Source of the DNA: Alopecurus myosuroides
Taxonomy: Eukaryota > Streptophyta > Magnoliopsida > Poales > Poaceae
Length of the DNA: 64,000 nt
Direction: 5' to 3'
Assembly (NCBI GenBank): GCA_028641055.1
Contig: CM054057.1
Coordinates: forward strand, 726,984,484 to 727,048,483
Below the pieces are notes generated by a model. The model was not told where the DNA came from and made no database searches. It was given only the letters and a program-made list of their open reading frames with translations. The translations under genes and the position numbers were made by a program. Positions 1 through 10,179 of the stretch are shown in pieces. Position 1 is the stretch's first letter. Every line of letters begins with the position of its first letter.

Positions 1-51
1 GGAGATAAAATAATAACTGAATAGTATTGTCTCTTGGGCATATCTCCAACA
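1..51 (-). mobile_element. Tip of a Copia LTR (BARE/Angela type)
   Basis: Read on the minus strand, the sequence ending at 51 starts TGTTGGAGATATGCCC, which closely resembles the 5' end of BARE1/Angela/WIS LTRs of Triticeae. Only the first 51 bases of the LTR are inside the window; the element extends to the left. No polypurine tract lies next to it on the right, so this is probably the outer edge of the element rather than an inner LTR edge. Confidence 0.7.
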
Positions 52-1079
52 ACAACAACGGTGAATGTGTGTGGTTGAAGAATGCTTGGAATGAATTCAA
101 GAACGTTACGCTAGACAAACCACACACCTGAGTGTGAAACTTTTATTAAGGCTCAGTCTACTTGAGGTAAAAATGACGCAACTCTGCAGAGTGTATAAAA
201 ATGTGATGGTTACATCTGTATTCTCGGAAGGAACTATGTTCCTTGTGGGAAACGAATCTTAAGTTATTCTCAAACCTGTGAGGGTCGAGGAACATCGTTT
301 TTGGATCTAAAACAAACGTTTCCAAGAAACCTTTATGAAAACTTGCATCGTGTCTACGACTATTGCTCACGAAATTAGCCAGTGCATGAAAATCAAATCC
401 TTTTCAAACCTTAACTTACTGAGTAACGCTCGTTACTCAATCCTTCTGTTGATCCCTTTCACTGAAGGACGGAAGTATTATTACGAAGCACCAGATCTTT
501 CCGGAGGAATCGAAGGATTCGACTAGATCATTGCTTACGAAGCAGACGACCAACGAAGAGGGTGAACCAGAAGAGTAGTGAAGCGAGTCTAGACTAGTAT
601 TAGAAGGGAATCTAGTTGAGCATCTCTAGGGTCTAAAATGTTGAGATATCATGGTTCTCTTTGCTCTTGCAAATGTTTCGTCAACTGTCCCAGGTTGACT
701 TTGAACCGTTGAATCTTGCTCAGATGACTGAGAGTTTATTCTTTTTGGCTTGTCACAATAAGCGGTGTGAACTAGTGGACCCACAATGTTTCTGCTGTAC
801 TATTCTAAGGGATGTAATATTTATGGAGGAGGACTTCCGTCAGTTTTATATAAAAGACTTGTGTGTGCACTGATGTAGGGGTCACCGCATATCCCTTAGT
901 TGTTAGGAACGGTGTCGTACCGATAGGGCACTCCTCACTACTCACGGTGTGTTCCACGTTCTCATGTGCTTTGTTAATTTCGAAATTTATAATTAACTAA
1001 TCAATTTTTATGCAACAAATTTGCTAATTATGTGTTTATCGATGAACAATCTTCTATAACATTCAACATTTTTAAGGGA
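52..1079. other. Unassigned intergenic DNA
   Basis: No ORF here resembles a known family and no terminal repeats were found. Short ORFs (60-70 codons) lie on both strands without recognisable motifs. The stretch may be a decayed retrotransposon internal or untranslated region, but nothing in it proves that. Confidence 0.4.
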
Positions 1080-2215
1080 TGTATGAATATTTTGAAGAAA
1101 CGGTTCACATTTCACAATAAAAAATGGGTCGCGATAAATTTAAATGTTTTTTCCTATAAAAGAAAAGTATTCACGTAAAAAAATGGTTCACAATATATTA
1201 AAAAGTGTTCATCTATGATAAAACATGGTTCGAAATAAAACAAAAAGTGCTCACCTATAATAAAAAGTGTTTCACGATGAATTAAAATTGTTCACGAATT
1301 CAGAAAACAACGTTCAAATATGTTTGAAAAATGTTCACGGTTTGCAATATGTTCATGAGCTTCAAACCATATTAGTGTGTGCAAAATTTCACACATAGTT
1401 GAAATTTTTTTTACAATTTTTAAAAAAAACATCCAAATATATTTGAAAAATGACCATAGTTTAAAATGTTCACAATTTATTTTTCAAAAGTGTTTGTAGA
1501 TTGGAAAATGTACACGAGATTCAAAAAGCATTAGCATGTCAAAAAAAATCACCGAGTTAACAAAAATATTCACGCTTTTAGAAATATTCGTAGTTTGGAA
1601 AATGTTCACAAGGTTAAAAAAATATTAGCATGTCAAAAATTATTCACCGAATTAACAAAAATGTTCATGCTCTGAAAAATATTCACAGATTATTTTTGGT
1701 AAATGTTCAATGTTTGGAAAATATTCACGAGATTCAAAAAGTATTAATGTGTTAAAAATTGTTAATTTTGTTAATAACAATGTTCACGGTTTGAAAAAAA
1801 TTGCAGTTATTTTTTAAAAGTATTCACGAGCTTGGAAAATATTCATGAGTGTCAAAAAATATTAGTGTGTCAAAAAATTATCCACCGAGTTAACACAAAA
1901 TTTCACACTTTGAAAAATATTCACGGTCTGGAAAATATTCACAAGGTTCAAAAAGCATTAGTGTGTCAAATTGTTAACTTAGTTAACAACAATATTTACG
2001 CTTTGAATAATGTTCATAGTTTATCATTGAAAAATATGAAAGGTTTGGAAAATGTTCATGAGATTCAAAAAATATTAGCGTGTCAAAAATTGTTCACCAA
2101 TTTAACAAAAATGTTAAGGCATTTTAAAAAATGGTTTGGAAAATGTCCACAGTTTAAAAATCACAGTTTCCTTTAAGAAAATATTCATGGTTTGAAGAAT
2201 GTTAGACAAACTATT
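1080..2215. repeat. Degenerate AT-rich tandem repeat region
   Basis: A phrase built on 'tttgaaaaatgttcac', 'gagattcaaaaagtatta' and 'gtgtcaaaaattgttcacc' recurs about every 110-130 bp with many changes. The plus-strand ORF at 1832-2176 only translates this repeat. Arrays of this kind are common in Triticeae intergenic DNA. The element it came from cannot be told from this window. An (AC)n run lies just after it near 2230-2250. Confidence 0.7.
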
Positions 2216-2393
2216 CATGTGTTATCAAAAAAAACACACACACACACACAAAAAGAGAAACAGAAATATCCACTTATTACACCTCACAAATAGTATAGAA
2301 AATGAAGAGTAAAAAAGAAAAGAAAAAAGAAAGTGTGAGTCCACAGGAATAGATATACGAAAAACGAAATGAAGAATAAAAAGTGATAAAATA

Positions 2394-2496
2394 CTCCCTC
2401 CGATCCATATTAATAGGTGCTGAAGTGGATGTATCTAGCAATAAAACATGTCTAGATACATCCACTTCAGCACCTATTAATATGGATCGGAGGGAG
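2394..2496. mobile_element. Stowaway MITE, intact
   Basis: A 103-bp element begins CTCCCTCCGATCCATATTA and ends with its exact reverse complement. The terminal inverted repeats (2394-2438 and 2452-2496) are 45 bp each with no mismatch, around a 13-nt loop. TA dinucleotides at 2392-2393 and 2497-2498 are the target duplication expected of Tc1/mariner-type Stowaway elements. Perfect arms suggest a recent insertion. A transcript through it would fold into a long perfect hairpin. Confidence 0.95.
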
Positions 2497-2540
2497 TAGT
2501 ATTTTTACCGTGTGTAATCCTCGTATCTCGCTACCATGTA

Positions 2541-2622
2541 CTCCCTGCATCCCAAAATACAAGTTTTAATGTATATATACGTTTATATTTAGACAAATAG
2601 AAGTCAAATCAAGGACGGAGAG
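2541..2622. mobile_element. Degenerate, internally deleted Stowaway MITE
   Basis: The left end after TA (2539-2540) reads CTCCCTGCATCCCAAAATAC, and the right part (TTTAGACAAAT...AAGTCAA...GGACGGAGAG) matches the usual right end of long Stowaway elements, then a TA a few bases on. The arms match only partly, so this is an old, shortened copy. Confidence 0.55.
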
Positions 2623-3489
2623 CCTACCTAGGTTAAACGAGCCGGACCAAGACGAAGAAATGGGCGAGTCGTACTACCACTCGCAAAGAGCCAGAAATGG
2701 TGTATGCGGCTACGAGCGGTGTTTAGCACCTTCCCAGCTCGATCGCCTTCCTTTTATTTACCGTGTCCGTCGCGTCGCGTGGAGAGCTTGCAAGAAGCAA
2801 CTGAGCGGAGCTGGTTCGGCTAAAGCCAAGCCACCTGCATTCGCACACGGCGCACCATGCATCCACTCGCCTCCGATCGAGGCGACCCACGATCGACAAA
2901 CTCACTCCGACCAAAATGGCATCGAACTCTGTACTCTGATTCTAGTGTATTGATCCATGGAGACACACGGTGGCGGGCAAAGGCTGGCCGCCAGCTCCGA
3001 TCGAGGCGTCCTCCAGGTGTTCGGCGAATTTCCCCGGTAGGGAGATTTTGTCGTCCAAAGGAATCCAGAGGCCCCAGACTCACTGTATGTTTCCTCTCGA
3101 ACATTGATTACTCTATATCTACTTTCATGCCAACCTTAGGATTACGCAGTTGTTCAAACTGTACGGTACCATATTCAGTAGCAGTAAACAAATGCTTCAG
3201 TTTCCTAAATACAGATATAACTGTAACTCATGCTACTCGTTCAAGTTCTTATGAGATAGAGAGTGCACACAGAATCAGGTAGAGACTGTACAACAAACAA
3301 AGCGTCACATGCCATATTTATTGGATTATGATACACATACCTGCCTAGGGAGTAACCCTATTACATCACTATAAAGAGGAACATCAAGATCAGGGTAGAG
3401 ATCAGATCCCAGCTCAGATGAGGAATTGCCCTGAATTTCGGATAACTTGGTACGGCTATACTATAGGGAGGACCATAGATAAAAATGAA
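2623..3489. other. Intergenic; 3' flank of the PGG gene
   Basis: GC-rich at 2640-3080 and AT-rich after. Overlapping short ORFs on both strands (e.g. 2660-2953, 2857-3282) have no recognisable domain. The last ~200 bases are probably the 3' UTR of the minus-strand PGG gene. Confidence 0.45.
3317..3322 (-). terminator. Possible polyadenylation signal of PGG gene
   Basis: AATAAA on the minus strand, about 170 bases past the stop codon of the PGG-domain gene. Position and sequence fit a plant near-upstream element, but this is a common hexamer. Confidence 0.4.
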
Positions 3490-6197
3490 TCACACTGGAT
3501 GAATTCCCTGGCTGTTATGCATCTCATAGCGACCAAGACTGCTTTGCCTTTCATGGAGTTGGAGGCTGCTCTGCCACTCACGGCGACGACGACGATCCCA
3601 ACATAATGACAGCACGGCGATATGGATTGCAAAGTACCCCAGCACGGCGACGATCAGCCCGACGACATTCATAGATGTCTTCCACCCCCTGCTGGAGCCC
3701 GCTGCATAGGCCCCTAGGAGAGCGACCAAATCCAGTACAATTGTCTTGTTCATAACCCTCAGCGACCACTCTTCACATTCTCCTTTCTTTTTCAGCAGCC
3801 AATGCGGTAGCAGCATCATGATGACAACGATGGAGGCTACAAGAGAAATAGAGTTGCTATAGAAGAAGACGAGGTACCGGCCCCTCATGTTGTGATGCAT
3901 CACCGGGTTGCCCGCCTTGTGCCCGTCGTCGTTGCCCTGCCACGTCCCGCCGGGCGGTTTCAGGCCGGCCTGATAGGCTACGCTTGCCACCAAGATGCCT
4001 AGGAGCATCAGGTACTTGCGCATCGCATGCTTCTTCCTTTCTTTTTCATCCTCCTTCTTTTCTTCTTCATCCTGTTCTATGGGTGGTGTAGCTGCAAAAT
4101 TGCCTTCTTTCTTCTTCAGCTCCCTCATCAAAAATACCAGTAGCAGCCCAGCTGTAACAAAGATTACCATAGCCACCAACACGAAAATGTAGATGGATGA
4201 CTTCATGTGCTGTGTGCTTCCAGCAGCGTAGGCCCCCAACAAACAGAACAAGCCCACCGCCGTACAAACAGATAGCGCACTACTTCGTATGGCTGACCTG
4301 TACAGATTTGGGTTCACCAGGAGGAGGATGAGGGATATTGACAACATAAAGCTCACTGAGTTGCAGTAGAAGAAGGCATGGAAGCGACGTGGGTAGTTGT
4401 CCAAGAGGACCGGGTCGCCGGCAAGGCGCCCAGTCTCACCATCCTTGAGCAGGAAGCCTCCTGGAGGGGTGAGGCCAGCCTGGTATGTGATGGTTGCGGC
4501 CAAGATCGCGAAGAGAAGCAACCGTTTGCGCCTCTTCTCAACCAACTGATCCTCATTATTGTCTTTATTTTCCTCGTGGTCCAGTGTGAAGAAGACTATA
4601 TGGATCACCACATATACCAGGACCAAGCCTGCCAAGGCCATGACGTAGATGGATTGGTTCACGTCCCGGCAGCTCCCGGCGGCATATGCGCCAATGAGGC
4701 CAAAGAGGTCAAGTATCATGGCTGCCTCCAGCACGTGATGCTTGACCAGAACCTCCTTTTGTACCATGATGACGACCACCAATGAGGCCACAAAGGCAAC
4801 TGAGTTGCAGTAGAAGAAGACATTGTACCGCCTAGCATTCGTTGTGAGAAGGATCGGGTTGCCAGCCATGTACCCTTTAGCGATATCGTTAGCCTGCCAA
4901 AGGCCACCCGGCGGGTCCAACCCTGCTGAATAGGTGACGGTGGCGGCAAGAGTGGCGAGCAGTAGAACAAGAGAGCGAGCCTTGTCCAGACTCCAGAGCC
5001 TCCCTAGCACTGCAGTCATTCATTGTTGAGAAAGAAGAAACATAATTAATTGGGTTCAGTTTGGTTGCAAAGAAAGAAAAAAGACAGGAAGAGGGTATGT
5101 GTATGTGCTCTGAGAATCTCGGTACCTGGTATTATCACCAGTAGTCTGCTGACTTTCATCAGTTTGTTGCTCCGGAGTAGAACAAGAATTATAGAAAAAG
5201 CCATGGAGTGCCAGGAGTAGGATGAGAGCCAGAACGGCGCCAACCAGGCTGACCACGTAGACGGTGGTGTCGGTCTCCCTGCAGCTGCCAGCTGCATACG
5301 CGCCGACGAGGCCGACCAGCGCGACGACGATGCACGCGTACAGCACGAGAGACCGGGCCTTCTTTTCACAGAGCTTTCTATCGATGATGAGCAGCATGGT
5401 GATGAAGAGGGACGCCACAAACGATGTTGTGTTGCAGAGCAAGAACACCGTCAGGCGCAGGTTGTGGAGGTCCTTGAGAATCGCGTCGCCGGGGCGGTGG
5501 TTTTCGACGGTGCTGTCCCAGAAGCCGCCCGGCATGCTCAGCCCGGCGACGTAGGTGACACTTACCGCAAAGGTGGCCAGAAGCATCAGGACCTTGCGGA
5601 GCCGTTCGTCGGCTCTAATCTTCTTCAGGGCGTCACGCGAGATGTCGGAGCCTGAGACGAAGTTGCTGTCTGGAAACCAACGGTCCAGCAGCTTGAGAAG
5701 CACGATGTAGTCATGTAGACGAAGATGGCAGCCACCAGCGCTCCTAAATAGAGGGACGACACCTTGTCCCGGCAGCTGCTGGCGGCGTAGGCGCCCACGA
5801 GGCTGAGAAGGTCGAGCATCATGACAAGCCGCAGCGGCACGACGTCGGAGGCGACGGCGCCCTTCTCCTCCTTCTCCTTGTCGTGCCGGATGGCAAGGAT
5901 GAGGGTTAGGACGATGACCACGAGGGACGCAGCGAACGCGGTGGCGTTGCAGTAGAAGAAGGTGAGGTACCGGTGGTAGTGGGTGTAGCGGATGATGGGG
6001 TCCCCGGCGATCTGGCCGTAGCTGTTGGAGCCCTTCTGCCAGACGCCGCCTGGCGGGTTCAAGCCAGCGGCGTATGTCACGGTGGCCACCAGGGTGGCCA
6101 GCAGCAGGAGGTACTTCCGCAGGGTGTACTCCCAGGGCTGGCCCTTGCCAGGGCGCAAAGGTGCTGGCTGCTGGGTCTCCATTGCCGCCCGCTGCAT
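3490..6197 (-). CDS. PGG-domain multi-pass membrane protein, five repeats, one frame break
   Basis: This is the only convincing host gene. Five PGG domains (PF13962 type) follow one another, each with an LLATLxATVTYxAGLxPPGG start, an RxxxFFYCN-type stretch and a GAYAAGSxR motif, giving about four hydrophobic segments per repeat. Repeat 1 lies at ~6120-5710, repeat 2 at ~5600-5190, repeats 3-5 at ~4980-3600. I chose the ATG at 6197 because a TATA box lies ~57 bases upstream; the frame stays open to 6353 but that is beyond the TATA box. Exon 1 is 6197-5139. A 129-bp intron (GT at 5138, pyrimidine-rich tract, AG at 5010) keeps phase with exon 2, 5009-3490. At 5701-5720 a near-perfect 8-bp tandem duplication shifts the frame; without it the coding length is 2,571 bases, an exact multiple of three (856 residues). 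Family members often carry ankyrin repeats before PGG; none is seen here. Biochemical role unknown; membrane location inferred. Confidence 0.85.
5010..5138 (-). other. Predicted intron of the PGG gene
   Basis: On the minus strand the donor reads CTG|GTGATA and the acceptor TTCTTTCTC...GACTGCAG|TG. An alternative GT 14 bases further downstream (AG|GTACCG) would put exon 2 out of frame, so the upstream donor was chosen. Confidence 0.6.
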
Positions 6198-6253
6198 GCT
6201 TGCTTGCTCTTGTTGGTTATGGTGATGCAGGAGAATGGCGAATGGCGAACAAC

Positions 6254-6263
6254 CATATATAGG
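6254..6263 (-). promoter_or_regulatory. TATA box of the PGG gene
   Basis: CTATATATGG on the minus strand. It predicts a transcript start near 6225-6230 and a short 5' UTR before the ATG at 6197. Confidence 0.65.
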
Positions 6264-6269
6264 GTAGGA

Positions 6270-7370
6270 AAACGGTTTCACTCGCGGTGGCTGCAGGCTG
6301 TAATGTGTAATCCCACGGCGCCATTGCTGTGTGATGTGTACACACTCAGCCATTGGGTTCTCTCTTTGTTAATTATTGCCGTACAGAATATCCAGTGACA
6401 AAGGATGGGAAAGTTACGTGTGATTATACAAGTGATAATAAAACAACTTGACTCGCGCTGAGCTTGCAATTTTGTACATATGAGAGGAGGCGAGTCAACC
6501 CTGTTTTGGAGAACAAGCTACGTAGGTTGTAGCGCAGTATGTAGACTTGAGGAATATGAACTGCAGCGTGGCTAGGATCAGGTCCTCACGAAACTTTTTA
6601 CACCTCATACTACGGGATTGTAAATGTTAGAATCCCTTTCCGCGCAAAAATATAAGATATGAACATTTGAAAGCACCCATAGTTGAACGCAGGTTTGAAA
6701 GCCTCACCTAGTTTTGGTTTAAATCTAACCCGCTAATCCCTGATGTTAGCACCCCGTTTTTAAAGTGAGCACCCTGTTTGTTAGACACCAAAATTATGTT
6801 GGAGAGGCAAGATTGCTGGCGTGACGAGTGCAAGGTCGCGTGTAAACCTGCCACACCACACGGGATTGGATGCATTGTTGTGTGGACTCATTCTGGCGGT
6901 CGCCGGTAACAAAATGGTCAGAATATGTTACATCTTCGGGCCGTATTTTAGGTAAGGAGATTTTCATCATGAATACATGGTTTTTTCCCATTGTTTGTGT
7001 GCTCCTATGTAAGTTATGTTGTGTATGTCCGTGTGCGCACGCGCAAACCTTCTACCGGAGTAGTTAAACTGAACTCTGACGGCACAGGCGGCGTCACGGG
7101 GGAGGGGGGGGGGGGGCGGAGCAGAGATTCCCTGATCAATTTTTGCGGCGGCGCTCCATTACCAGGGAAAACTCGATGCAGTTCCGTTCCAGTCATCGAG
7201 GGCACACAACTTCGAACAGGAGGGAGGACGAATCGGTATTTGGGCTCAGGCGTTTGGGCTTGGCCTGTTTTCTAATTGGGCCGCTCGGGACAAAGGCACC
7301 GGAAGGCCAGACCTAGCTCTGGTCGCTCGCTCGGCCAGAAATCCTCACGGCGGCCAGAAATTCGTTTGAG
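6270..7370. other. Intergenic, nothing assigned
   Basis: No ORF with a recognisable domain and no clean terminal repeats. A G-rich run at 7101-7117 lies in a GC-rich patch (7070-7330) just before the hAT remnant and could be its decayed 5' portion. Confidence 0.4.
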
Positions 7371-7375
7371 GGCTG

Positions 7376-9250
7376 TTGTGGATGTTGTCAGATTTCTACT
7401 TGAACAAGGCTTTTCATGGGCATGACGAGTCTAGCACTTTCTTGAACAAGGGTAATTTTCGTGAGATGTTGGATTGGTATGGCGCAAGATGCAAGGATGT
7501 AGCCAATGTGATTAATGAGAATGCTCCTGGCAATTGTCAATTGACATCTCGTCAAATCCAGATAGATATAGTAAAAGCATGTGCAGAAGAGAGTACACAA
7601 GTCATATTGAGTGAGCTTGGGAATGCTAGTTTCTCTCTATTTGTTGACGAGTCTCGTGATGTATGTATTAAAGAGCAAATGGCCGTCATGGTGAGGTTTG
7701 TACTCTCACAACTCATTCATTATACTCTCACAACTCAATTGTTATTCTTTCACAACTCAATGCCTATTCTTATATGTTTTTGCTTGTAGGTTTGTGAACC
7801 AAAAAGGAGAGATTCTAGAAAGATTGCTTGGTGTCCAGCATGTTCTTGATACTACATCGGTCTCTTTGAAAAGATCTGTAGATGCAATGTTTGTTAAACA
7901 TAATTTGTCCATGTCTAGATTAAGGGGACAAGGATATGATGGTGCCTCTAATATGCGTGGGCAACTACATGGTTTAAAAACATTGGTGTTAGTAGATAAC
8001 CCTCATGTTGTTTATGTGCATTGTTTTGCCCACCAACTTCAATTGATGGTTGTGGCTGTAGTGAAAGGAGTTCTATCAGTTGGTGATTTCTTTGGTCACT
8101 TAAACAAGATTGTCAATATGGTCAATTTCTCTCGTACACAATTGCAAATAGTTGTCTTGAACTCGATGTGTATATATCACTTCTAATTTCTACATGGCCA
8201 TTTTTTTGTAGGTGAGTGCCTCTTGTAATAATAAAGATGCATTGTTACAATTGCATCATGATCGTTTGGTAGCACAGCTAGAGAGTGGAGAGATCTCGTC
8301 ATGATCGTTTGTCACAAGCATTGCAATCCAAGGATCAGAACATAATTAGCGCTATGAATATGATTGTCTCGGTTAAAAGTCTATTGCAAAAATTGAGAGA
8401 TGGTGGATGGGAGCCTCTCTTGCTTGCTGCTACTAATTTTTGTGGTGGCAGAAATATTTTAGTGCCAAATATGGGTGATAACATTCCAGCTAGGGGTTAT
8501 CCAAGGAGCTCACGCAAGATGGTTACTTGCTTCCATCATTACAAGGTACAAATCTTTAGTGAGGTTCTTGATAGAAACATAGTTGAGATGAATCACAGAT
8601 TTTCTGAAACTTCAACACGGCTATTATTGTGCACTGCATGCCTTGATCCTAGAGACTCATTTAGTGGATTTGATAATGAGATGTTAGTTGAGCTTGCAAC
8701 TATTTACTCTGTTGATTTCTCTTCACATGATTGTTGTCTATTGGTTGACGAACTGAACATATATATTGATGTGATGAAGAGAAGTCCTAGATTCCTAGCT
8801 TGTGATAGTCTGAGTGGTCTTGCTCTCAAGTTGGTTCAGGAGAGGCAACATCTGATTTTTCCATTGGTCTATCGGCTTATTACTCTTGCATTGACATTAC
8901 CGGTGGCAACAGCATCAGTCGAAAGAGTTTTATCGGCCATGAATATTATAAAGACAGATCTTCGAAACATGATAGGTGATGACTGGCTTAATGATCTGAT
9001 GATTTGATATGTTGAGAAAGAGTTATTTGCAAAAATTGATGACAAGAAGATTATGCGATGTTTTGATTCCTACAAGAACGTCGTGGTCATCTACCTCGAG
9101 ACTTTTAGTAGCTTCCAAGTCATTTCATGTTGTTTGTAGTTCTACTTCGTGAATTATGAAAATTTGCGATTTGTGAACCATTTTCGTTGCCATATAAACC
9201 CCCTTTTGTGTTCAGCTTTTTTAAACCTTATTTGTTCGCCCCGGCTCGTC
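7376..9250 (+). pseudogene. hAT-type transposase gene (DUF4371/ZMYM1-like), decayed
   Basis: Pieces in order match the plant hAT-like family with DUF4371 and a C-terminal dimerisation domain. Exon 1 (to 7695) contains GHDESSTFLNKGNF and FVDESRD. Exon 2 (7790-8120) contains GQGYDGASNMRGQ and VHCFAHQLQL. Exon 3 starts at 8212 (VSASCNNKDALL). From 8300 the tract with QALQSKDQNI and GGWEPLL leads to the hAT dimerisation motif LPVATASVERVLSAM near 8900. Introns 7696-7789 and 8121-8211 splice in phase. Damage: the N-terminal zinc finger is missing, there is a frame shift near 7415, a stop plus frame change near 8302 where the middle of the catalytic core is absent, and a TGA at 9005-9007 inside the dimerisation domain. 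The frame stays readable beyond it (YVEKELFAKIDDK). Not functional as read. Confidence 0.85.
8256..8311 (+). repeat. 13-bp direct repeat at an internal deletion
   Basis: TCATGATCGTTTG occurs at 8256-8268 and again at 8299-8311, exactly where the hAT transposase loses roughly a hundred codons and changes frame. A short templated repeat at a deletion is a typical scar of double-strand-break repair. Confidence 0.75.
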
Positions 9251-9289
9251 ACAATTCCTGGCTCCGCCACTGTCTGACGGTGTCATCAG

Positions 9290-9737
9290 AGAAGCGTAAC
9301 AAAAGGCGGCAAGTGGAGGTGTTCGCGACGTTGATGGATTTACGAGTGAGCATGGTGTCGGGTTTACCCGGGCATCATAGACCCTCTGACCATCGAAGCA
9401 CTTGCACTGCGAGATGCAGTGGCGGTGGCAACACAGCAGAACTTCGATAAAGTCATTGCTGAAACTGACTGATCAGAGTTGGTTCGCTTGTGGGCGGAGA
9501 AGGGGAGTCACAGGGCTTTGATCGGTCCTATCACTACTGAAATAAGCAAGCTAAGTGTAGGTTTTAATTCTTTTAAAATTGTTTTCACTCTAAGAACCGG
9601 TAATAATCTAGCCCATAAGTGTGCAAGGTATGCTTGTCTACATGGGATGTCGAAGGAGTGGCTGGACGAGAGCCCTCCGTTCCTCGCCTACAGCCTGATG
9701 GCTGATTGTAGTTCTGCTTTATCAAGTTAATAAAGAG
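9290..9737 (+). mobile_element. LINE A, 3' fragment with RNase H domain
   Basis: In one frame (with a stop near 9470) the sequence reads EALALRDAVAVATQQNF, then KVIAETD, SELVRLWAEKG, and ends with FTLRTGNNLAHKCARYA. This is the RVT_3-type RNase H tail of plant L1-like LINE polyproteins. It stops in AAGTTAATAAAGAG, where LINE B has inserted; the original end continues at 25546. Confidence 0.8.
9724..9737 (+). repeat. Left target-site duplication of LINE B
   Basis: AAGTTAATAAAGAG here is repeated exactly at 25532-25545, on the other side of LINE B. The first two A residues could belong to the poly(A) tail of the right copy, so the true duplication is 12-14 bp. Confidence 0.85.
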
Positions 9738-9950
9738 CTACTCTTTTTTTTTCCTGCCATCGTTGTGAGTTCAGCAGAAACAGTACAAGCCGGCGGCAGC
9801 TGCGTTTCTCCGGTGCTCTGGCATCTGTCCCCTTTTAGGGTTTCCGTTCTCCTCTGGAGTCCGTCTGGCGGCGAGTTTATCGATGTTTCGTTCCGATATG
9901 GAGCTCTGACTTGTGGTGGAGTAGATTGATTAGGTTGTAGTGTGCGTTTG

Positions 9951-10118
9951 GGGGCTGTTGATCAATTGGTTGGTGTTGTACCGATCTGCTCAAGTTTCTG
10001 AAGGCTGGGAGGTGCAGCGTGGTTGTGCTTGTGGGCTGTTTGATCAATTGGTTTGGTGTTGTCCCGACTTCCGATCTGGTCAAGGTTCTGAAGGCTAGGA
10101 GGTGCAGGGTGGTCTGAT
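9951..10118 (+). repeat. Tandem duplication in the LINE B leader
   Basis: Two ~80-90 bp units begin GGGCTGTTGATCAATTGGTT / GGGCTGTTTGATCAATTGGT and share CTGAAGGCT-GGAGGTGCAG. They lie in the presumed 5' UTR, where LINEs often carry internal promoter repeats. Function is not shown. Confidence 0.75.
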
Positions 10119-10179
10119 TGTGTTGTCTTTGATTCGTTTTTTTGTCTTTAAGAAGTGTCGGGATCAATGAATTGCATAT

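Noticed and set aside
1832..2176. 114-codon plus-strand ORF
   Set aside because: It only translates the AT-rich tandem repeat.
2660..3282. Cluster of overlapping ORFs downstream of the PGG gene
   Set aside because: No recognisable domain, no codon pattern favouring one frame, frames overlap on both strands.
3490..5703. Two separate PGG genes (5703-5056 and 5019-3490)
   Set aside because: Splice signals join them in phase and only one TATA box is seen, upstream of repeat 1.
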